A DNA stretch of 17,953 nucleotides from Lachnospiraceae bacterium (GTDB taxonomy: Bacteria; Bacillota; Clostridia; Lachnospirales; Lachnospiraceae), in NCBI GenBank assembly GCA_017420605.1, contig JAFOIS010000088.1:1-17953 (forward strand). Reading direction: 5' to 3'. This document shows positions 6,577 through 13,695 of this stretch, in pieces; the stretch's first letter is position 1; every line of letters starts with the position of its first letter. The position numbers and the translations under genes are program-made. Under the pieces are notes generated by a model that saw only the letters and a list, made by a program, of their open reading frames with translations, was not told the origin of the DNA and made no database searches.

Positions 6577-6606
6577 GGCCCCGGAAATGCTTTATTCCGG
6601 GCGGCC
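6577..6606. other. GC hairpin across the stop of the small membrane gene
   Basis: GGCCCCGGAAATGCTTTATTCCGGGCGGCC-type sequence forms a long imperfect stem that includes the stop codon of the 97-codon gene. On that gene's strand no T tract follows, so it is not a convincing terminator. On the plus strand a T-rich stretch follows, but no plus-strand gene precedes it. Confidence 0.3.
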
Positions 6607-6885
6607 TTTCTTCTTTTTCGCGAAATACAGCCGCACGGAAAGGATCACGATCACAGCTGCCGAAACGGCGCCGAGTACGATCAGGAGCTGCTTGCGGGTC
6701 TCTTCGTTCTTGACCATCTGGCGGACGCGCTTGTTTGCCGCGGCATATCCTTCCTTAAAGCCTTCGATCCGGCCGGCAAGGCGGGCGTCATAGAATTCTT
6801 TGCCGCTCTCCTTCGCCTTGTTAAGCACTTCCGTGGTATCTTCTACGAACTCGTCGAAGTCCGCCCATTTCAGGAACTGTTCCAT
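6592..6885 (-). CDS. Small tail-anchored membrane protein, function unknown
   Basis: This 97-residue protein is not assigned to a family. Residues 1-66 are charged and helix-prone (Glu/Lys/Arg rich, possibly amphipathic or coiled). Residues about 67-89 form one hydrophobic helix (LLIVLGAVSAAVIVILSV), and the end is a basic KKKKGR tail, so the protein is probably anchored by its C terminus with the bulk in the cytosol. There is no signal peptide and no cysteine. The start is secure: AAAGGAG lies seven bases before the ATG. It stands alone, with its own candidate promoter upstream and a separate murA promoter downstream. General resemblance to small YtxH-like stress or envelope proteins is superficial and not claimed. 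Confidence 0.8.
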   Translation of the reverse strand: MEQFLKWADFDEFVEDTTEVLNKAKESGKEFYDARLAGRIEGFKEGYAAANKRVRQMVKNEETRKQLLIVLGAVSAAVIVILSVRLYFAKKKKGRPE

Positions 6886-6962
6886 ACTCTATCTCCTTTG
6901 CGCCCTGCCGCGCCGCCTCTCTCTTCTCTCCCGGCCGGTTTCCGGCCGGTTTCCGGCGGCGC

Positions 6963-7009
6963 ATACTATATTTAGTATATACCATATCGTATTTTCCCTA
7001 AATATGCAA
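6963..7009 (-). promoter_or_regulatory. Candidate promoter and palindrome for the small membrane gene
   Basis: On the minus strand TTGCAT (7009-7004), 17 bases, then TATGGT (6986-6981) is one candidate. TATACT (6979-6974) is a second -10 candidate with a poor -35. Overlapping it is the palindrome ATACTA-TATT-TAGTAT (6963-6978), which could be an operator. This AT island stands out in a GC-rich gap. Between it and the gene, 6931-6955 contains CCGGCCGGTTT twice in tandem. Confidence 0.45.
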
Positions 7010-7022
7010 GGTTGGATCGTGT

Positions 7023-7131
7023 GCGGGGCATGCGGACCGCCCGGGAGATCAGCGCAGGCACATCCGCCGGGAACGGCCGCCGCCCGGTCCCGATGCGCTT
7101 CGCCGGTGTTCTGTGTCTGCCCCGCGTTTTT
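7023..7131 (+). other. Nested inverted repeats ending in T5, possible structured RNA
   Basis: On the plus strand GCGGGGCA (7023-7030) pairs with TGCCCCGC (7118-7125), AGCGCA (7051-7056) with TGCGCT (7094-7099), and CCGGG (7067-7071) with CCCGG (7083-7087), all correctly nested. The outer stem is followed by G and five T. This is the GC-rich half of the gap between the small membrane gene and serA (6886-7257), which otherwise holds no gene I can support. No known RNA family is recognised and no strong plus-strand promoter is visible before it. High GC makes chance pairing likely enough to keep confidence low. Confidence 0.25.
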
Positions 7132-7157
7132 GCGATATGACGGAAACGGCACCGGAA

Positions 7158-7185
7158 ATTGCATTATATTCGTCTTTTATGCAAT
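7158..7185 (+). promoter_or_regulatory. Inverted repeat, candidate operator upstream of serA
   Basis: ATTGCAT (7158-7164) and ATGCAAT (7179-7185) are a perfect inverted pair with centres 21 bp apart, two helical turns. The right arm touches the first base of the serA -35 box. A related AATGCAT follows the -10 box. The spacing suits a dimeric regulator. The regulator is unknown. Confidence 0.45.
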
Positions 7186-7213
7186 TGACTTTATATTAAT
7201 TTTTCAATACAAT
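7185..7213 (+). promoter_or_regulatory. Strong sigma-A promoter for serA
   Basis: TTGACT (7185-7190), a 17-base AT-rich spacer, then TACAAT (7208-7213), each box one base from consensus. The start would be near 7220, giving a leader of about 38 nt with GGAAAGGA before the ATG. Confidence 0.88.
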
Positions 7214-7257
7214 GCATAAATATCTAGGGTTATCCACTTTTTTGGAAAGGAACCGTT

Positions 7258-8424
7258 ATGAAAGAACGCAGCATTTATTGCATGAACTCTATATCCGAGA
7301 CCGGCCTTGCGCATTTCCGCAGCGGCTATTCCATTATCGACGATCCGTCGGGAGCCGCCGGCTTCCTGGTCCGTTCGGCAGACCTGCATGAAGCGGTCTT
7401 CCCGGAAGAGCTGCGCGCCATCGCGCGTGCCGGCGCCGGCGTCAATAACATCCCGATCGACCGCTGCTCGGAAGAAGGCATCGTCGTTTTCAATACGCCC
7501 GGCGCGAACGCGAACTCCGTCAAGGAGCTGACGATCGCCGGACTTCTTCTGGCTTCGCGCGACCTGATCGGCGGCGCCGCCTGGGTCCGTGAACATGCCG
7601 GCGAAGAAGACATCGCCAAGCTTGCCGAGAAAGCCAAGAAAGCCTACGCCGGCCATGAGATCAGCGGCCGCACGCTCGGCGTCGTCGGCCTCGGCGCGAT
7701 CGGCGTCCTCGTGGCGAACGCAGCCCTTGCGCTCGGTATGAAGGTCTACGGCTTCGACCCCTACCTGTCCGTCCGTTCCGCCTGGAACCTGAGCCCGCTC
7801 GTCCAGCACGCGGAAAGCCTGGACGCCCTTCTTGCGGTATCCGATTTCCTGACGATCCATGTGCCCGCGACCAAGGATACGAAGGGCATGATCGGGAAAG
7901 ACGCGATCGCGCACCTCAAGGACGGCGCTGTGATCCTCAATTTCGCCCGCGACACGCTGGTCGACGAAGACGCGCTTGCGGAAGCGCTGAAGAGCGGCGC
8001 CGTGAAGAGTTACGTTACGGATTTCGCGACCCCGAAGAGCACGCTTATGCCGAATACGATCGTCCTGCCGCACCTGGGCGCTTCGACCGAAGAGGCGGAG
8101 GAGAACTGTGCGGTGATGGCCGTCGAGGAAATGCAGGATTACCTCGACAACGGAAACATCACGCACTCCGTAAACTTCCCGGACGTCCATGCCGGCATCC
8201 TGCAGTCCGAAGCGCGCGTCGCGATCCTGCACCGGAACATCCCGAATATCATTTCGCAGATCTCTTCGTTCTTCGGCACGAACGCGATCAACATCGACAA
8301 CATGGCAAATAAGAGCCGCGGCGCCTATGCGTACACGCTGCTCGACATCGACCACAAGATGCCCTCGGACACCAAGCAGCGCCTCAAAGCGATCGAAGGC
8401 GTGCTCCGGGTGAGGACTCTGTAA
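7258..8424 (+). CDS. serA: D-3-phosphoglycerate dehydrogenase
   Basis: SerA oxidises 3-phosphoglycerate to 3-phosphohydroxypyruvate with NAD, the first step of serine synthesis. The 388-residue protein has the substrate-binding part at the N terminus (GAGVNNIP at about 60), the Rossmann NAD domain with GLGAIG at 144-149, Arg231 in NFARD and His272 in PHLGAST. An ACT-like regulatory domain follows at about 315-388. The segment between Arg231 and His272 is about 11 residues shorter than in E. coli SerA. It reads VTDFATPKS, with no evident counterpart of the usual catalytic-loop Glu. From memory, Lachnospiraceae SerA proteins share this short loop. A more general 2-hydroxyacid dehydrogenase role is possible. 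It is the only plus-strand gene here, convergent with dapL, with its own promoter and terminator. Confidence 0.9.
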   Translation: MKERSIYCMNSISETGLAHFRSGYSIIDDPSGAAGFLVRSADLHEAVFPEELRAIARAGAGVNNIPIDRCSEEGIVVFNTPGANANSVKELTIAGLLLASRDLIGGAAWVREHAGEEDIAKLAEKAKKAYAGHEISGRTLGVVGLGAIGVLVANAALALGMKVYGFDPYLSVRSAWNLSPLVQHAESLDALLAVSDFLTIHVPATKDTKGMIGKDAIAHLKDGAVILNFARDTLVDEDALAEALKSGAVKSYVTDFATPKSTLMPNTIVLPHLGASTEEAEENCAVMAVEEMQDYLDNGNITHSVNFPDVHAGILQSEARVAILHRNIPNIISQISSFFGTNAINIDNMANKSRGAYAYTLLDIDHKMPSDTKQRLKAIEGVLRVRTL

Positions 8425-8505
8425 GATCAGCCTTTCCGGCATCGCATACCGGGTGAGGACCCTGTAAGATCGACCTTTCCGGCGTCGCGCCGGGTGAGGT
8501 CTCTG
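8406..8505. repeat. Triplicated 3' end of serA, 41-43-bp period
   Basis: CCGGGTGAGGACTCTGTAAG at 8406 contains the last serA codons and stop. It recurs at 8449 (one change) and in shortened form at 8490. The first two copies continue with GATC..CCTTTCCGGC. Copies two and three are outside the reading frame's end and are not translated. They fill the gap before the convergent dapL gene. Confidence 0.88.
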
Positions 8506-8512
8506 AGATTCC

Positions 8513-8563
8513 GGCGGCGGAAAGCTCATTTCAGCAATGAAACGAGCCTTTCCGCCGCCTTTT
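8513..8563 (+). terminator. serA terminator embedded in the end of dapL
   Basis: On the plus strand GGCGGCGGAAAG-CTC pairs with GAG-C-CTTTCCGCCGCC (one bulged C) around a 16-base loop, followed by TTTT. The 3' arm and T tract lie inside the last dapL codons (dapL ends at 8526). No T tract follows on the minus strand, so it should act for serA only. Confidence 0.8.
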
Positions 8564-9710
8564 CCGTATCTTCGGGACTTCCGAACGTGGAAAACCGGAA
8601 ATAGCCCTCGCCGCAGGACCCGAAACCTTCCCCGGGCGTTCCCACGACCTGGATCTTTTCCAGCAGATAATCAAAGAATTCCCAGCTTCCCATGCCGCCC
8701 GGGCACCGGAGCCAGATATACGGGGCGTTTTTCCCGCCGCAGTACCGGATGCCCAGCATATCGAGGGCTTCCATCAGTACCCGGGCGTTCTTTTTATAGA
8801 CGCCGATATTCTCCCGGATCCCGCGCTGTCCCTCTTCCGTGAAGACCGCGGCGCCGCCCTTCTGGATGATATAGGAAACGCCGTTCGTCTTCGTCGTCCG
8901 GTTGCGCACCCACATATCGCGGAGGCTCATCCCGCAGCGGATCAGTGTTTCCGGGATGACGGTATAGCCGAGCCTCGTTCCGGTGAAGCCGGCGGTCTTG
9001 GAGAGGGAGCAGATCTCGATCGCGCACGTCCTTGCGCCTTCGATCTCGAAAATACTGTGCGGGACGTCATCCTCCTCGATGAACGCTTCATAAGCCGCGT
9101 CAAAGAGGATCACGGAGCCGCTTTGGTTCGCGAAATCGACCCATGCCTTGAGCTGCTTCCGGTCAAACACCGCGCCGGTCGGGTTATTGGGGGAGCAGAT
9201 ATACAGGATATCCGCCGCCGCGCCTTCCCGCGGTTCCGGCAGAAAGCCGTTTTCCTCGCCGGAGGGAAAGTGTATGATCTTCCGCCCCGCCATGACGTTC
9301 GCGTCCACATAGGCCGGATAGGCAGGCTCCATGACCATCGCGACCGCGGACCGGTCGAACAGATCGAGGATATCGCCGAGCTCGTCGCTCGCCCCGCTGG
9401 AAACGAAGACCTCGTCCTCGGAAAGAAGGACCCCGCGTTTTCTGTAGTGCTCCGCGACCGCTTTCCTGAAAAACGGCGCTCCGCATTCGGGCATATAGCC
9501 GTGAAAGCGGGTTTTGTCCGCCTGGTCGTCCACCGCTTCGTGAAGCGCCCGGATGACGGGTGCGCACAGGGGGAGCGATACGTCGCCTATCCCCATACGG
9601 TATAAATGCGTTCCGGGATGCGCCTCAAGATAGGCGTTCGTCTTCTGCGCGATATGGTAGAACAGATAGGACTCCGCAAGGTCCGCATAATGCATGTTCG
9701 GTTTCAGCAT
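8526..9710 (-). CDS. dapL: LL-diaminopimelate aminotransferase
   Basis: This PLP enzyme converts tetrahydrodipicolinate and glutamate directly to LL-diaminopimelate, bypassing the succinylase and acetylase branches of lysine and cell-wall synthesis. The 394-residue fold-type I aminotransferase has the N-terminal family pattern SYLFYHIAQK and RMGIGDVSLPL. It also has SPNNPTG (173-179), Asp204 in FDAAYEAF, and the cofactor Lys238 in SLSKTAGFTGTRLGY. Its direct neighbour dapF makes the next enzyme, which strongly supports DapL over a generic aspartate aminotransferase. Its ATG overlaps the dapF stop by seven bases (ATGCTGA), implying coupled translation, and GAAGCGGAG serves as ribosome site. 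It is the last gene of the operon. Its last codons contain the terminator of the convergent serA. Confidence 0.92.
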   Translation of the reverse strand: MLKPNMHYADLAESYLFYHIAQKTNAYLEAHPGTHLYRMGIGDVSLPLCAPVIRALHEAVDDQADKTRFHGYMPECGAPFFRKAVAEHYRKRGVLLSEDEVFVSSGASDELGDILDLFDRSAVAMVMEPAYPAYVDANVMAGRKIIHFPSGEENGFLPEPREGAAADILYICSPNNPTGAVFDRKQLKAWVDFANQSGSVILFDAAYEAFIEEDDVPHSIFEIEGARTCAIEICSLSKTAGFTGTRLGYTVIPETLIRCGMSLRDMWVRNRTTKTNGVSYIIQKGGAAVFTEEGQRGIRENIGVYKKNARVLMEALDMLGIRYCGGKNAPYIWLRCPGGMGSWEFFDYLLEKIQVVGTPGEGFGSCGEGYFRFSTFGSPEDTEKAAERLVSLLK

Positions 9711-10498
9711 AACTCCGCTTCTCCTTCATAAACACTTTCGGCCGGGCCGGTCATCTTTACGGAGCCGTCACGCGATACCGTGATCTTAAGGGTTCCGCCG
9801 TCGAGCCTGACCCGGATCGGCGTGCCCGCCCGGCAGAAGCCTTTCCGTACCGCCGCTGCCGCGCTCGCGCACGCGCCCGTCCCGCAGGCCATCGTAACGC
9901 CGCTGCCGCGTTCCCACACGCGCATGCGCAGCCCGTCTTCACCCGTGACCTGCACAAATTCCACATTGACCCCTTCCGGAAACGCCGCGTGCTTTTCGAT
10001 GACGGGTCCGGTAAGTTCCGGACGGACGGCATCCATATCCTCAACGAAGATGACAAAGTGCGGGTTTCCGACGGAGACCGGCGTCCCCGTGACCGTAACG
10101 CCTCCGGCAGACAGGGTCATATCCGGCCGGGTCTCCGTCCTTCCCATCTCCACGGCCGCGCTCTTCACCCTTCCGCCTCTCACCGTAAGATCCAGCGTCC
10201 GGATCCCGGAGAGCGTTTCGATCGTCAGACGTGTTTTATCCGTGTATCCCTTATCGTAGACATATTTTCCGACGCAGCGAATCCCGTTGCCGCACATCTT
10301 CGCTTCGCTGCCGTCGGCATTGAAGATCCGCATCCGGAAGTCGGCCGTGCGGGACGGGGAAATATAGATCATCCCGTCCGATCCCGCGCCGAAATGACGG
10401 TCCGAAAGTCTCCTCGAAAGATCCGCGATATCGGGCGGGACCTCGCCGTATACGTAGAGATAATCGTTGCCAAGACCGTGCATTTTCGTAAAGTGCAT
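9704..10498 (-). CDS. dapF: Diaminopimelate epimerase
   Basis: DapF is a cofactor-independent racemase that turns LL-diaminopimelate into the meso form used for lysine and for peptidoglycan cross-links. The 264-residue protein opens with FTKMHGLGNDY. It carries the two catalytic cysteines, Cys69 in KMCGNGIRC and Cys205 in MACGTGAC, and has SVGNPHFVIF and ERGSGVT in the expected places. Length is normal. ATG 10498 is chosen because AAAGGAGAGG lies just upstream. An in-frame GTG at 10516 would place that site inside the gene. It starts 14 bases after the carB stop and overlaps dapL, so it belongs to the nucleotide-amidotransferase operon. Confidence 0.96.
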   Translation of the reverse strand: MHFTKMHGLGNDYLYVYGEVPPDIADLSRRLSDRHFGAGSDGMIYISPSRTADFRMRIFNADGSEAKMCGNGIRCVGKYVYDKGYTDKTRLTIETLSGIRTLDLTVRGGRVKSAAVEMGRTETRPDMTLSAGGVTVTGTPVSVGNPHFVIFVEDMDAVRPELTGPVIEKHAAFPEGVNVEFVQVTGEDGLRMRVWERGSGVTMACGTGACASAAAAVRKGFCRAGTPIRVRLDGGTLKITVSRDGSVKMTGPAESVYEGEAELC

Positions 10499-10512
10499 GA
10501 CCACCTCTCCTT

Positions 10513-13500
10513 TCACTCCGCGTCGATCGTGGATACGCGGAACGTGACTTCCTCCAGAACATCGAGCAGCATGCGGACCGTATCGAGAGAGGTCAGCATG
10601 GTGATGTTGTCCGCCGCCGCGGCGCGGCGGATCTCCACGCCGTCGCCGTAATGGATCCCCGACCGGATCGCCCTTGTATTGATGACAAAACTGATATGTC
10701 CTTCATGGATCGAATCCAGCACTTCCGTGCTCCCTTCGCTCGGTTTGCGCAGGATCTTCGTGCGGATCCCGGCATCCCGGAGGACTTCTCCCGTAAGGGA
10801 CGTGGCTTCGATATTGAAGCCCATCCCGTAAAACCGGCGGACGAGCGGAATCGTCTCCTCTTTGTCCTCATCGGCCACGCTGACGAGCACCGTTCCGTAA
10901 TTGCGGAGCTTCAGGCCCGCTGCGGTCATCGCCTTATACGCGGCCCGGTGGAGCTTTCTGTCGTATCCGATCGCCTCTCCGGTCGATTTCATTTCGGGAG
11001 ACAGGTACGCGTCCATCCCGCGCAGCTTGGAGAAAGAGAAAGCCGGGACCTTGATGTAGTACCTCTGTTTTTCTTCCGGATACCGCTCCGGGATCCCCTG
11101 CTCCCTGAGCGTCTTCCCGAGCATGACGAGGGTCCCGATGTCCGCAAGGCTGAAGCCGGTCGCCTTGGAGAGAAACGGCACGGTGCGCGAGGACCGTGGA
11201 TTTACCTCGATCACATATACCTTCTCATCCGGAGCCACGATATACTGGATGTTGAACAGGCCGATGATGCCGATCTTAAGCCCCAGTTTCTCCGTGTAGT
11301 CCAGGATCGTCTCTTTCACACATTCCGAAAGGCTGATGGAGGGATAAACGCTGATGGAGTCCCCGGAATGGACGCCGGTCCTCTCCACCAGTTCCATGAT
11401 CCCCGGCACGAAGACGCGCTGTCCGTCGCAGACCGCGTCCACTTCCACTTCCTTGCCCCGTATGTATTTGTCCACCAGCACCGGCTTGTCCGCGTCCACT
11501 TCCACGGCGGTGCGAAGGTACTCCCACATGGACGCTTCCTTTGCCACGATCTGCATGGCCCGCCCGCCGAGCACGAAGCTCGGACGGACAAGGACCGGAT
11601 AACCGATCGTACGCGCGGCCCGGATCCCGTCTTCGATGCCGGTGACGGCAAGACCCGGCGGCTGCGGGATATCCAGCGCAAGCAGCAGTTTTTCAAAGGA
11701 ATCCCGGTTTTCGGCACGGTCGATTGCCTCGCACCCGGTCCCGATCAGCGCAACGCCCCGGTCGCGGAGCGCGTCCGCCAGATTGATGGCCGTCTGTCCG
11801 CCCAGCGTCGCGATGACGCCTTCCGGTTTCTCCAGGAGAATGACGTTCATCACGTCTTCTATGCAGAGCGGTTCGAAATACAGCTTGTCGGAACAGGTAT
11901 AGTCGGTGGATACCGTCTCCGGGTTGTTGTTGATGATGATCGCCTCAAACCCGGCTTTCCGTATGGTCCAGACCGCATGGACGGTGGAATAGTCGAATTC
12001 CACGCCCTGGCCGATGCGGATCGGGCCGGAACCGAGCACGACGATCTTGCGGCGTCCGGACACGACGGATTCGTTCTCTTCCTCGTAGGTGGAATAGAAA
12101 TACGGAATGTAACTGTCGAATTCCGAGGCGCAGGTATCGATCATCTTATAAACGGGAACGATGCCCTTCTCCGTCCGGAACCGGAAGATCTCTTCCTCAT
12201 CCGTTCCCCACAGCACGGCGGCCTCGCGGTCCGAAAAGCCCATCCTTTTCGCATAGCGCAGTTCCTCCGGATCCATGGGATGCTCCCGCAGGACGGACTC
12301 CTCCGCTACGATCTTCCGGATCCCCCGGATGAAAAAGCGGTCGATCCCGGTCGCATCCGCGATGCCGTCTGTGCCGCACCCCCTTCGCAGAAGCTCCGCG
12401 ACGGCAAAGATCCGGTCGTCCGTCCCGTTCCGGATATAATCCAGCAGTTCCGCCGTATCCGTATCGTCGAATCTGTCAAGGTGCAGATGATACGCGCCGG
12501 TCTCCAGCGACCGGACGCCCTTGAGAAGGCTCTCTTCGAAAGTCCTGCCGACGCTCATCACCTCGCCGGTCGCCTTCATCTGCGTCGTCAGGGTATTGTT
12601 TGCGTCTGCGAACTTATCGAAGGGGAACCGGGGAAGCTTCGTCACAACGTAATCCAGCGCCGGTTCAAACGAAGCCGGCGTGTTGGCGATCCGGATCTCA
12701 TCCAGCGTCATGCCGGCGCCGATCTTGGCGGAGACCCGCGCAATGGGGTAGCCGCTGGCCTTGGACGCCAGGGCGGAGGAACGCGATACCCGGGGATTGA
12801 CCTCGATGAGGTAATATTGAAAGGACGCGGGATCCAGCGCGAACTGGACGTTGCAGCCCCCTTCGATCTTCAGCGCCCGGATGATCCGGAGCGCGCTGTC
12901 CCGGAGCATCTGGTATTCCCGGTTCGAAAGCGTCTGCGACGGACAGACCACGATGGAATCTCCCGTATGGATCCCGACCGGATCCAGGTTTTCCATATTG
13001 CAGACCGTGACAACGGTGTCGTTTTTGTCGCGTATCACCTCGTATTCGATTTCTTTATAGCCTTTGACGCTTTTTTCCACGAGCACCTGCCGGACGGGCG
13101 ACAGTTCCAGCGCATGGTTCATAAGGACCGCCATTTCCTCCGGCCCGCCGGCAAAACCGCCGCCGGTCCCGCCGAGGGTGAAAGCCGGACGGAGGATGAC
13201 GGGATACCCGATCTTCTCCGCGACCGCAAGCCCCTCCTCCACGGAAGAGGCCGTGTCCGACGGAAGGGTCGGCTCCCCCAGCGCCTCGCACAGCTCTTTG
13301 AACTTTTCCCGGTCTTCGGCCTGTTCGATGGAAGAGGCGGGCGTTCCCAGAAGCTCGACGCCGCACTCCGCAAGGACGCCTTTCTTCGCAAGCTTCATGG
13401 CCAGGTTGAGCCCGGTCTGGCCGCCGATGCCGGGAAGGATCGCGTCCGGCCGCTCGGTGCGGATGATCCTCGCGACGTATTCCAGCGTCAGGGGTTCCAT

Positions 13501-13695
13501 ATAGACCTTGTCCGCGATGGACGTATCCGTCATGATCGTCGCCGGATTGGAATTGCACAGGATCACCTCGTACCCCTCTTCTTTGAGCGCAAGGCAGGCC
13601 TGGGTCCCGGCGTAATCAAATTCCGCCGCCTGGCCGATCACGATCGGACCGGAGCCGATGACGAGTATCCGGCGGATATCATTTCTCTTTGGCAC
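10513..13695 (-). CDS. carB: Carbamoyl-phosphate synthase large subunit
   Basis: CarB makes carbamoyl phosphate from bicarbonate, two ATP and ammonia delivered by CarA, feeding pyrimidines and arginine. The 1060-residue protein shows the expected internal duplication. The first carboxyphosphate half spans about 1-400 (GSGPIVIGQAAEFDYAGTQ; IEVNPRVSR at 297-305). A spacer helical domain runs to about 545. The second, carbamate-kinase half begins near 550 (GSGPIRIGQGVEFDYS; IEVNPRSSR at 829-837). The allosteric MGS-like domain is at about 934-1060. The start is GTG at 13695 inside the carA end (17-base overlap), with GGAGG six bases before it, so translation is likely coupled to carA. Which effector acts on the allosteric domain (UMP, ornithine or other) cannot be told by eye. 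Confidence 0.97.
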   Translation of the reverse strand: MPKRNDIRRILVIGSGPIVIGQAAEFDYAGTQACLALKEEGYEVILCNSNPATIMTDTSIADKVYMEPLTLEYVARIIRTERPDAILPGIGGQTGLNLAMKLAKKGVLAECGVELLGTPASSIEQAEDREKFKELCEALGEPTLPSDTASSVEEGLAVAEKIGYPVILRPAFTLGGTGGGFAGGPEEMAVLMNHALELSPVRQVLVEKSVKGYKEIEYEVIRDKNDTVVTVCNMENLDPVGIHTGDSIVVCPSQTLSNREYQMLRDSALRIIRALKIEGGCNVQFALDPASFQYYLIEVNPRVSRSSALASKASGYPIARVSAKIGAGMTLDEIRIANTPASFEPALDYVVTKLPRFPFDKFADANNTLTTQMKATGEVMSVGRTFEESLLKGVRSLETGAYHLHLDRFDDTDTAELLDYIRNGTDDRIFAVAELLRRGCGTDGIADATGIDRFFIRGIRKIVAEESVLREHPMDPEELRYAKRMGFSDREAAVLWGTDEEEIFRFRTEKGIVPVYKMIDTCASEFDSYIPYFYSTYEEENESVVSGRRKIVVLGSGPIRIGQGVEFDYSTVHAVWTIRKAGFEAIIINNNPETVSTDYTCSDKLYFEPLCIEDVMNVILLEKPEGVIATLGGQTAINLADALRDRGVALIGTGCEAIDRAENRDSFEKLLLALDIPQPPGLAVTGIEDGIRAARTIGYPVLVRPSFVLGGRAMQIVAKEASMWEYLRTAVEVDADKPVLVDKYIRGKEVEVDAVCDGQRVFVPGIMELVERTGVHSGDSISVYPSISLSECVKETILDYTEKLGLKIGIIGLFNIQYIVAPDEKVYVIEVNPRSSRTVPFLSKATGFSLADIGTLVMLGKTLREQGIPERYPEEKQRYYIKVPAFSFSKLRGMDAYLSPEMKSTGEAIGYDRKLHRAAYKAMTAAGLKLRNYGTVLVSVADEDKEETIPLVRRFYGMGFNIEATSLTGEVLRDAGIRTKILRKPSEGSTEVLDSIHEGHISFVINTRAIRSGIHYGDGVEIRRAAAADNITMLTSLDTVRMLLDVLEEVTFRVSTIDAE

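Noticed and set aside
7023..7131. Small signal recognition particle RNA or T-box leader
   Set aside because: The conserved SRP tip (GGAAGGAAGCAG type) and the T-box sequence (AGGGTGGNACC type) are missing on both strands.
6889..7164. 91-codon minus-strand frame upstream of the small membrane gene
   Set aside because: Composition is like noncoding GC-rich DNA. It spans the candidate promoter and palindrome and has no convincing start.
7204..8529. 441-codon minus-strand frame opposite serA
   Set aside because: Antisense to serA, which has motifs, a promoter and a ribosome site. The frame also runs through the serA promoter.
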